From the NCBI RefSeq assembly GCF_029227915.1, contig NC_079885.1:27219001-27283000 (forward strand): DNA of 64,000 nucleotides, written 5' to 3'. Source of the stretch: Hydractinia symbiolongicarpus (lineage: Eukaryota; Cnidaria; Hydrozoa; Anthoathecata; Hydractiniidae). Numbering within the stretch: position 1 is the stretch's first letter; each line of letters begins with the position of its first letter. This document shows positions 55,109 through 64,000 of the stretch, one piece after another. Position numbers and translations under genes: made by a program. The notes under the pieces are model-generated. The model worked only from the letters and a program-made list of their open reading frames with translations, was not told where the DNA came from and did not search any database.

Positions 55109-57028
55109 ATGATGAGTGAAACTAAAGGTGTTGTCGAGGAAAAGAAGTACAAGCTTGGTTCAATTCACACCACTTCGAGTTTAATCATGTTGTTAAACTT
55201 TGTAAGTTTGTATTCACCATTACTCTTATAATCAAGTTTTAAGATTTCTTTTTGGTTAAATGTAATTAAATAATTTCATGTTTCTGTGTTTTAGTATTGA
55301 TTGAGACGTATATAACTTAAGAAGTTAAAATACTAACATATTGAACCTTATGTCCGTAGTATTTCTAACATATTATGACTGGGGATCGTTGCACCTTCAA
55401 ATAGAACTGAATGAAACTAGGCCCAGCTATGGTATTGCCTTAAAAGATCCATTCCTTCTCTATTAATTCGCGGCTGTTTTTATTCGATTTAATGCCATCT
55501 TAATCTGAATTCTCACCTTTCTGGCAGATTAATAAAAGTTCTTTAACCTATTGCAGAAATTACAAACTGACTGAACGGACTTCATAGAAATTTAAGGGGT
55601 AGTTTTGAGACATATCTAAAGAGCTAGGAATTAGATTAATTTTTTTAAATTGAACGCTAACTTGGAACCACCTTGAATATTTTCACGGTAATTGGAAATG
55701 TTTTTTTCTTCCCTAATTTGTGTGATTATGTTTGTTTTACTTGGAGATGTAAATGTCTAAAAGCTTATATGGTGATAGAATGCCATCACCATATGACCAT
55801 TTTAGACATTCCATCAGTTGACATATATACCCTTTTTCATGTTACGAGACGAAAAGCAAGTTTTTATATCTCAGTCACTTCTTTTCTCAATTTCAATTTA
55901 ATTCTCTTAATTCTAAAATATAATGATGCTGAATTAGCATCTGGTAAAAATAACAAGAGATGTTTAAACTATGTTGTGTTAAATTTAGATCTTATTATTT
56001 ATGGACCTGCTACTCGTTCAAATTTGGAGAACATCTGTTTCAACTTGGTTGACACCAGAACTGAATACAGCTATCACGTGGTACATTGTATCTCTTTGTG
56101 GTCCATTCTGCCTGTATCTTTTAATCTATCTTCTAAAGATGTATTTTTGCTGTCATGGTTTTACAAAATTATTTTCAGTGTCGGTAAGTAGAGCGAGAGA
56201 AAAAGTAGCCATTATCGATTTTCACGCATATGGAGTAAGTTGTGGCTTTGAACTTATATTTTCTACCGTTATGTGTGGCCTTAGAAAAAATTTTTCAGGC
56301 AAGTCTTCTTTGCACTGACGACTTGTAAGGACTTATATAGTGAGACAAGATTAATTAAAAAAGTATAAGCATTGTTTCAAGTGGCGTTACCTGGCTATTC
56401 TTTAAGCAAACTCCTAATTAGTAAATTGGGTGCACTGTTCATTGTGACTCTGTTTTTTTGTAATTTAAGAAAAAAACATTGTTAGATATTGTTATATATC
56501 TATGTGTATGTTTTACTAGCCAGGTAAATAAAAATGAAAATAAAAATACTCCTATTTCACTCTTGTAATTCAATTTTAGACAAATAAGAGACAATTTGAG
56601 TCAAAGCAGATTGCTGACACTTTGGCATAAATTAAATCCGACTGGCAAACTTGCTATAAACTGTACATCATAAACCTTTTTTCTTTGCAGCATTTATTTC
56701 CTTTGTTCCTCAATCAGCATCTTTGCAGTATTTTTCTTTCAAACCACTTTTTCTTTTTGTGACATACAAAGCACATGTTTACTAATCTTTGCTTGTTAAA
56801 AGAGATCGTCATGATAAAGTTTGAAAGTAAAGAATATCAATAAAAGTGACAAAAATTGAGCTCCCAAACTCAAATTTTCTTTATTGTTTTTTCTTTGTGT
56901 CTTAACAGATGATACTAAACTGCATAACATGGTCTGTTCTGATGTTTATTTCGTCATCATATGTTGCCACCCACCTGCCTGATCAAAACTGCAACGAGAA
57001 AAGGTGCACACATCTAAGGGGAGCTGTG
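55109..57028 (+). CDS. 5' exons of a probable membrane protein (3' part not found)
   Basis: Exon 1, 55109-55201, starts with ATG and gives 31 residues (MMSETKGVVEEKKYKLGS, then a hydrophobic end) with donor TTT|GTAAGT. Exon 2, 56909-57028, follows an excellent pyrimidine tract and acceptor (TTTGTGTCTTAACAG), is open for 40 codons in the same phase, and ends at GTG|GTATGA. Together they give a short charged cytosolic tail, one long hydrophobic segment (LIMLLNF then MILNCITWSVLMF) and an extracellular Cys-containing loop (DQNCNEKRCTHLRG). This could be the first part of a multi-span protein. I could not find further exons before 59058, where an opposite-strand gene begins. Family unknown; the two-exon link is an inference from splice consensus. 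Confidence 0.4.
55752..55810 (+). repeat. 59-nt hairpin, miRNA-precursor-like, in the intron
   Basis: AATGTCTAAAAGCTTATATG pairs with CATATGACCATTTTAGACATT across an 8-base loop, with 25-26-nt arms and one small internal bulge. It lies within the 55202-56908 intron. Size and pairing fit a small-RNA precursor or a tiny MITE. No direct evidence of expression. Confidence 0.55.
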
Positions 57029-59057
57029 GTATGATTTTTGTTTATGGACGGGTATGAGCTTTAATAAATCATAATGGCTTAAGTTTAAGGGTAGTTTGTA
57101 ACAAATAATCCCGAGATATATTGAAATACCAAAGGATAGCTATTGTAAGGTATTGTAACTCACAAATTACCCTCAAACTCATGCTATTCTCAATTCACTC
57201 ATAAAGCCTGAAATACGCGCTCCTTTTAAAGGGAAGGCTCAGAATTTAATTAAAAATTTAAAGCAAAAAAAAAACAAAAAAAAAAACGTATAATTAGAAG
57301 TTTGTAATACATCATTCATACTTTAGATATGCAGTTACTTAATTGCAATTGGTATGCTAATGCAAGCATATACACATTATACTGAACGGGAATATCTTTG
57401 ATGCACGCACATCTACCGCACATTGTACAACGTTTGGTCATATTGGTGCATGATGTTGATAATTTGTAACTGAGCTGTACATATTTATATTTTAAATAAA
57501 AGGTATATTAAATTAGACGATTAATTACAAACCTGCAACTAATCCCATAGTAGCAAAGACAGTCAGCCGGCTTTTTGTTATTGTGCAGAATAAGTTCCTA
57601 TGAAAGTTCAAAAATCAATCGTCAGTGACACCAGGACGAGCGGGAAACCATGTCGCACATTCGTGTGAGGTGCTTATATAAGTGCGGCCTCTAGGCACAG
57701 TACCTTTTCAAAAAACTTTATCGCAACGTTTGAATTAATAAAAAACACAGGAAACAGTCCGTCATTTCCTCGTACAGCTAATCGTAACACCGGGGTAAGC
57801 TCTTAGTACATGTAAACCTAGTCGAACATCCCTGTGTGGAGTACTTACAGCATTACGCCCTACCTTTTTCAAAAAAACTTTATCCCAAGTTTGATTTCGT
57901 GGAAATTGCAAAATTCGTTGTCAGTTTAAATAAAAAAAACATCCTAAATCCTGTCATTACATATTAATTGGTGTAATCGAGGCCGTTTTTGATGTAATAA
58001 CCCTCTGGTTTTCAAAAAATGCGAGAAGATTGCAGGAATGCACTATCATTTTGAACATGGCTATTATTAAATTAAAGCGCTTCATGCCTAGTAATGTGAA
58101 GGGGGTGTGGTGAAATAAGCAACGAAAACACAATCGATTAGTGCAGATTTTATTACCGTTAACTTAATAATAACAATGTAAATAAACACCCAGAAGAAAC
58201 TAACAACTACTTAATTAACGCGCCTAATCAGGATTGCGTTATTTAAGTGAATTGTTAGCTTCCTAGCGTACACAAAATAATACACATATTTCAATACTAA
58301 CTTCATCATGTTTACCCTTGTTATAAAAAAAGGTGTCACCTACTGGAAACCATGTCTTTGTGTGATAAAATACTATTTAACCTTGTAAGATACCTTTTTA
58401 CGCATAAAGTATGTATAAGCAAATCAAGATTGAAGCTCCTTAAAATAAAACATAGGGTTAATACATTTTGTAGCTGAACAAAATAAATATGAAAACTTAT
58501 TAAGTCAAAATAAGTCCAAAATTACTAAACTACTAAAAATTAATATAATCACAATAAAATCATGATTAACAAAGAGTAGGTATAGCGTAATCATAAAAAA
58601 TAAAAAAATTAAAAAAATTTAGGCCGGGCTCAAAATACACTAGCTAGCTATCCTGTTAAAGCTAGCTAGCCTGTAAAAGAGGTGTTTCTTTCTACCCAGC
58701 CAAACCTACTTGATATAGTGCAACAATTTACACAGGAAGCTTAAAAAATCATAGTCAAAAAGCAGACACCTCCGTAACTAATGCCGTCAAACTTAAAACT
58801 TATTTTATCTTTTATGAAAAACTAAGGGCTATAATACAACACCAAAAGGTATCAAACCTTTTTCTTTCTAGAAAGATTTCTTCAAATTTTCTATTAAATT
58901 TTCCTGACATCTACATAGTTTTTCAACTGTACACAAAAAATTAAAATACGAGTGAGGTATTGCCAGCAGAAATTCTCATCAAAAATGTCAATAACCTCTG
59001 CTATTTTTGCGAAGTACATCTTCGTATCAACCCTTAGACACCAAGATACAATTGTCG
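57029..59057. other. Intergenic with a degenerate ~170-bp direct duplication
   Basis: ACCTTTTCAAAAAACTTTATC at about 57702 and ACCTTTTTCAAAAAAACTTT at about 57870 mark two diverged copies of a ~100-bp block. GCTAGC runs occur at 58640-58672. No gene seen. Confidence 0.45.
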
Positions 59058-60099
59058 TTACAGAAAATACATAACAGCCATCTTATAGCTTGTGATAACT
59101 CCACTTGAAGTTTTCCCACTGTCTTCGCCTGGTAAACAATGTTTCGAACCTTGTGAGGGTTGATAGTACCCTTGCATGCATTTCTTGCATTGGCTAGCAG
59201 AATCACTGTACCAACCAGCTCGACATTGAACTAGATCGAATGAAATTATCATTTAGTAGAATTTATATTGTAGATACTTGTTAAATGTAAATGATACACG
59301 AACGTCTCTGAATTCAGTAAAACGAACAATTAGTAAATTTTTAAGAGAGATTTAACTTATCAACCTAAGATCCTATTTCCTAAAGATTGGTTTTCATATG
59401 ACTGCAACTTTAGAGATTTTCTTTGCCTATTCCCACTTAAAAAAATAAAGATTGGTTTTAAGTCACAAGTAAACCTTTGCAAGTTCAGAAAAAATAGAAT
59501 AGAATTATGTAATTACTTGTGGCAGAGAATTTCGAGATTAGCTGGCTTACTGCAATATATTTCGTCAATAGCTGTAGTTCTACACTTAACATAAACTAAT
59601 TTAAAAACTAAAAACTAAAAAAATAAACAAATTTGAGTGTAATAGTTTCGATAAAAAGAAAAAACAACAGCCAGTCTTACCACAAAGGAAGCCATTTTTA
59701 TGCAATTCATAACCAGGCAGGCAAATGTTAAGCTTCAAGTTGTATGTGAGACTATTATTATCAAGCTTGAAAGTGTTGTTATCCAGAGTTACTTCTGATT
59801 GATTTTTCAACATCAGAATAACCAGGGATGCAGCTGAATTAGCCAGGTTCTGTCGAGACTCAGATGACATCTGCATTAGCTTTGAAAAGGAATGATTTTT
59901 TATGCTCATGATACTTTGAATCGTAAACTTTTAATTTTTCATTACTATGCTCTAATTTTGCATCAATTTTTTGCTTTTCAGACATTCTGAGTTTCTCCAT
60001 GAATGAGTTGACATGGTGCATTTCAATATGCTTTAAAGGGATGGGTGAATTCTCAATGGTAGCATTTGTTACATCAATGCTCATACTAAGAATTTGCCT

Positions 60100-60620
60100 A
60101 GCAAAGATAGTTTTCAATACATCTAGTCTTGCTTTTCGACTTATGGACTGCCCATACGTGTTATTAGCTTTGCAATAATTGTAGCCAGAGCGTGTTTCTG
60201 AAAGCTTTTCAACATATAAAATAGAGCTATTATTTGGTCGAAGAACTTCTGAGCTCGCTGAATCATAACCGTGATAAAACCAATAAAATGAACTTGTAAC
60301 ATTGCACATAAAAAATTCATCAAGAGTATTGCTTCGCGGAAGATAGATTGCCACATTTTTTATCTCTGATGCAAATATTGGAGGTTGATAAACATTAAGA
60401 TGGATTCCTTTAGAGGTTATTGAACCAGTCAAAGATGAAACAACACATGTGTAAACACCACTATCTTTCAATGATGTTGTCAGTTGCAAAGTGTTGTTTA
60501 CTTTACCGTCAATAAATCGACCATGCAACTTCCAATTATAATTTATGGGTAGAACACTTTTTACATCTCCACATGGCAGTGTGACAATTGCGCCTGGCTT
60601 TACACTAACTTTGTCTTGGA
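60100..60620 (-). other. Two Ig-like domains within the large minus-strand gene
   Basis: Ig1 shows VTLPC, then YNWKLHG, then LKDSGVYTCVVSS, the full C-W-DxGxYxC pattern. Ig2 shows FFMCN, SFYWFYHG and SGYNYCKANNTYG, a matching pattern. Both lie in one continuous frame (59860-60978) with Asn-glycosylation motifs, which supports an extracellular location. Confidence 0.85.
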
Positions 60621-61899
60621 TTTTATATGCGTTAATAAATTCATGCTCCGGAGTACAGTGTAAACTCATCTTGCGTATAATTCTTAAGCCTTTCAACATA
60701 TTTTGAGCGTGCTCCAATAAGGTATCCAGAGAGGCATTCATGGAATTTGTGAGAGCACTTTTCCACAAATTGGTACAGGCACCTATTTCATTGTCGTACG
60801 TTTGCCTTGATGCACTTAAAATTGTAGGCAAAGTTCTCAAACTGTCAAAAGCACTCTCTGTACAGCCCTCCAAGTTGAAACAGACCGAGAAGTTATTTTG
60901 TGAAGTGTAAATTTCGGATGACTCCTTCCATTGGTTTAAAACATTGAAAAAGGTTGTTCTGTTTGCGTATGCATCCACTTCAACTTGGAGAGATGAAAAA
61001 AGAGCATCTAACTTTGGGGAGATTTGATTGATCGTTTAATTTTTTCCATGAAGATCTAATAAAGATTTTTTTATGAAGGAATTCAAGGCTTGCTTTGTTA
61101 TATTTACTAAACTTTGAGTTGTACGTTCTAAGAACGAAGTTGTTTGTTTGAACGCCATGCAGGCTAGTTGAACTGTTGAAGCATTAAGATTTTCGTCCAC
61201 ATACCACGATTCAAAAGAGTGATTTTCTTCTAAAACATGTTTGTCAACAAATCTTCGTCTCCTATAGCTTCGAAGGACAAATCTGGATCGTTAAAGTTAA
61301 AGACAAACGGAATAATTTTACTCCTTTTGTTGGAAAGAATTTGAACATTAGAATTGATTTGCACATTGTCAATAAACGGTACCGTCCCTTCAAAATTCAA
61401 ACTCTTGATTTGAAACATGTTCTCAGTTTTATTTTCAACGTTGTACTTACTTAATAAACAAATGTCTCTCGAAATTAGATTTTGAACGTTTTTAACGCTT
61501 TCGTTAGCAAACAAAGATTCCTGTTCTGCATTTTTAAGCAAGCCATGTATTCGATTGTATTCATGTTGCACAAATTCTTTTCGTTTCCTTAGTCTTTGTA
61601 AAGGAGTTTGCAACATTTTCCTTCTGTATATTAATAAGTTCATAAAGATCTGTAAAGACTTTAGGGAGTGTTGCCACACTTTTCAAAAACAACGATCTTT
61701 TGTTTTGACAGTTAAAATTTTGGACTAAGCAACTTGCATTTTCAGTTTTAGCAGCACATTTATTTAACTTGCAGAGACATTCCTTTGGTTCACTGTATCC
61801 ACTTTTAACGTTTTGTTCAAGATATTGACAAGTCGAAACTGGACGAAGAACTGTTTGTATTTGTAGTTTTTTTTCGAGTACATGGGACTTGATAAGTTA

Positions 61900-62470
61900 C
61901 TAATTTCTTGATGACCTTATATGATTCGTCGCATGATGAAAACAGCCCTGCTATTGCGCCAACTACCCCTAAGGAATAAAACCACTTTGCTTGAAATTTC
62001 CAGCACTTAAAGTAGACCGCAAAATATATTTTCTTTTTTAATCATTTTCCGTCGAAATTTAGAGCAACTTGCGTTTTTCGACAACGAGAAAAATAAAACT
62101 TGATATGGTTACGTGTAGAGAAAGCTGTGTTTTTGACACAGTTTTATACCAATTTAGGAATAAACCGTGACTAAATTTACAAATTCAAGTAAAAAGTAGT
62201 GATAACTCATTATGCTAGTTGCTTGTTACTACATTACTTCGCCTCTTGACAAAAGTACAACATATGGAATAGAAGCAGTTACGCATAAGAAAAGAAAATA
62301 AATATGGTCTTTTGTTCATCCAATTGCAATGAAACAAAAGGGAAAACAGAACTTAAAAGGAATTTACCTCCCACAATTGACCCAACTGATGTACCAACCG
62401 CTGGAATTACGCTTCCAATGAGTGCGCCTACTGCGCTCGCTCTTTGTACAGTCTGTAGATATTCTTTCAT
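61900..62470 (-). other. Split glycine-zipper segment
   Basis: Donor GGGAG|GTAAAT at 62368 and acceptor TTCCTTAG|GGGTAG at 61968 join in phase 1. They merge GTSVGSIVGG with VVGAIAGLFSSCDESY into about 30 residues of small-residue repeats (GxxxG). Such segments pack as membrane or oligomer helices. Confidence 0.7.
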
Positions 62471-64000
62471 TTGCTGACTGCGGTAATTCGTTATGGCTGG
62501 ATCTTCCTCACAGTCGCCGGTGTATACGGTTTGAAAAAAAAATTAAGTCACCTCGCATATGTCATTAAAGGAAACTAACACGCTTGACTTGATTTCTTCT
62601 GTCTTCTGGTCACATTTCAATACCCTTATAGGCAGAGAAACTTCGTCTTGACAAACTTCACATTGTGGCATTGCTACGCATTCCATTTTACACGTTTTTA
62701 AGGTGCACACTGTACTTAGATTTTTTTCTATAAATGTTGCTTCCAATTCATAAGACTTCATTCTCATTTGATTATTACTCAACTCGATAATATTTTGCTT
62801 ATGTTTTGTTTCAGCCACGCAAAAATTTCTGCTAGCATTCTTTATTTTGTCACTAACCTTTTGACGCTTCTTGCTCAAATCCTTATACTTTTTTAGCATT
62901 TCTATTTTTCATTGTTTTACTCGATCCAATCTGCGCGTCGTTGATGAAGAAATTGAGTGATAAAAACTCTGCGTGTGTTTCTGCAAGTTGTTGGTATTGG
63001 TTTTTGAAAATCCACGTATGGTAGAGATCATTTCATTCCATGACGTCTTTTTTATGTCTCTTTTGTTTTTAATCGTAAAGTTAAAATCATTCTTAAGCGA
63101 AAATTCCAACTGGAAATAGATCTTGGACTCTGTCATATACATCTTTGTAAAATGTGTTTTGTCAAAAAGGGATATTGAAACATCCAATTCTCCTAAAATC
63201 TTATTTTCATTTTTGCTTATTTTCAAAGTAAACGTGCGGTCTTTATGCACATGAATTCTTTTTGAAAGGCTATGGTTTGTAGCAAATTCACCTTGTATGG
63301 TAATGTCAAGACCAGAAGGATCAGCGGGGTAGCTTATGCTCGAATTTAGATTTCTCAAACACAGGGAATAGACACAAATTTCGCCTGTGTATGTCAACAC
63401 CCAACCTTTATTATCAGCCAGTGTTAAAAGGCGACAACTACTGACGATACTCAACTCACTTTTATTTTTTTGGAAATATTTTATCATCGATTGTATAAGA
63501 GATCTCATGTCATAAAATGCAAGTTTTAAATCTCTTATAATGATGGTTACATTTTGAATATCAACTGGGACTTTACTAAATACTTCCGTTGCCTTATCCA
63601 GCTGTATGAAAAACTTTGACTGTCGGTAACTCACTATTTTTCGTTCTTTTGGATAACCATTTGAAAGTAAATTTTCAAGGTTATCAAACGCTTTTATGAT
63701 AAATGGCTTTGTGCGAAGAAGTAGTCGAACTTGGTTTAGATTTTTTATTCCTCTAAGGACACCACCATTTGCTGTAAATGGGACCATAAAGCGAGTGTTG
63801 GATTTCGGTATAAATCGAATAGCTGATGTGCTATATACAAAATGGGATTCTTTAATTTCCACATCAGAAGCTATTTCGAGAGCTAAAAATGAAGCAAAAA
63901 ATGTTGCAGTAATAAAGATGAACTAGGTTCCAGCGCTGATGATATAAAAAAGATAATCTTACCCGCAAATGATAAATTTGCTTTTCTCCGTATATTGTCA

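Larger units (their letters stand above)
59058..64000 (-). pseudogene. Large surface/secreted protein: glycine zipper, two Ig domains, GCC2/GCC3-like tail; multiple breaks
   Basis: Exons are 63963-64000 (5' part off window), 62368-63882, 59681-61968 and 59058-59230; introns of 80, 399 and 450 bp join in phase. The N-terminal ~320 codons are beta/alpha mixed (NVTIIIRDLKLAFYDM). A Cys-rich coiled part follows, then a glycine zipper across an intron (AVGALIGSVIPAVGTSVG then VVGAIAGLF). Next come coiled-coil segments, two Ig domains near 60600-60100 (VTLPC...YNW...DSGVYTC) and a tail CRAGWYSDSASQCKKC...GYYQPSQGS like GCC2/GCC3 repeats. Breaks are TGA at 62909-62911, TAA at 62543-62545, TAA at 61036-61038, and frameshifts near 61885, 61630, 61250 and 59895. 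Several lie at A-runs, so sequencing error must be excluded. The whole architecture is not one I can name; it is probably extracellular or membrane-associated. Confidence 0.75.

Noticed and set aside
55673-56318. Overlapping plus-strand hydrophobic frames
   Set aside because: They lie in the intron between well-formed exons, overlap the hairpin, and show no family resemblance.

Overview
The window looks like AT-rich nuclear DNA of a cnidarian, most likely a hydrozoan. The support is short spliced genes, a Tyr tRNA with a eukaryotic intron, and remnants of Helitron, Polinton/Maverick, Penelope-like, LINE and tyrosine-recombinase elements of types I know from cnidarian genomes. There are no operons or bacterial signals, and the species cannot be fixed from sequence alone.

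Layout. 1-1761 (minus): five exons of a SET-domain (KMT5A-like) gene that runs off the left edge. 3811-6300 (plus): decayed LINE. 9390-9728: MITE-like inverted repeat. 10161-10398: cluster of GGGAGCA palindromes. 10407-28399: the dominant structure, two nearly identical ~8.4-kb units in tandem, separated and flanked by three (TATC)n tracts. Each unit carries a spliced minus-strand gene for a coiled-coil/tyrosine-recombinase/SANT-like protein and has 17-bp inverted repeats near its ends. 29986-31960 (minus): Helitron Rep/helicase remnant. 32137-34624 (plus): Polinton-like remnant lying head-to-head with it. 36847-37548 (plus): intronless gene with an SH2-like domain and a duplicated promoter-proximal block. 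40754-40901: (TA)n. 41446-41960 (minus): Penelope-like GIY-YIG remnant. 42339-42428 (minus): intron-containing tRNA-Tyr. 44686-45060: protease-like mobile-element fragment. 48142-49256 (minus): complete three-exon Ly6/uPAR gene. 55109-57028 (plus): first exons of a probable membrane protein. 59058-64000 (minus): large secreted or surface protein with a glycine zipper, two Ig domains and a Cys-rich GCC2/GCC3-like tail, broken by several stops and frameshifts.

How it fits together. This is a gene-poor, transposon-rich region. The intact host-like genes are the SET gene (partial), the SH2-like gene, the Ly6 gene and the tRNA. In the two recombinase copies, breaks fall in different exons, so each copy is intact where the other is broken. 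Many frameshifts here and elsewhere lie at A/T homopolymers, so some may be sequencing errors rather than biological decay.

All exon calls were made by eye from splice consensus, phase and reading frame, without transcripts. Family assignments come from recalled motifs, not from a search.
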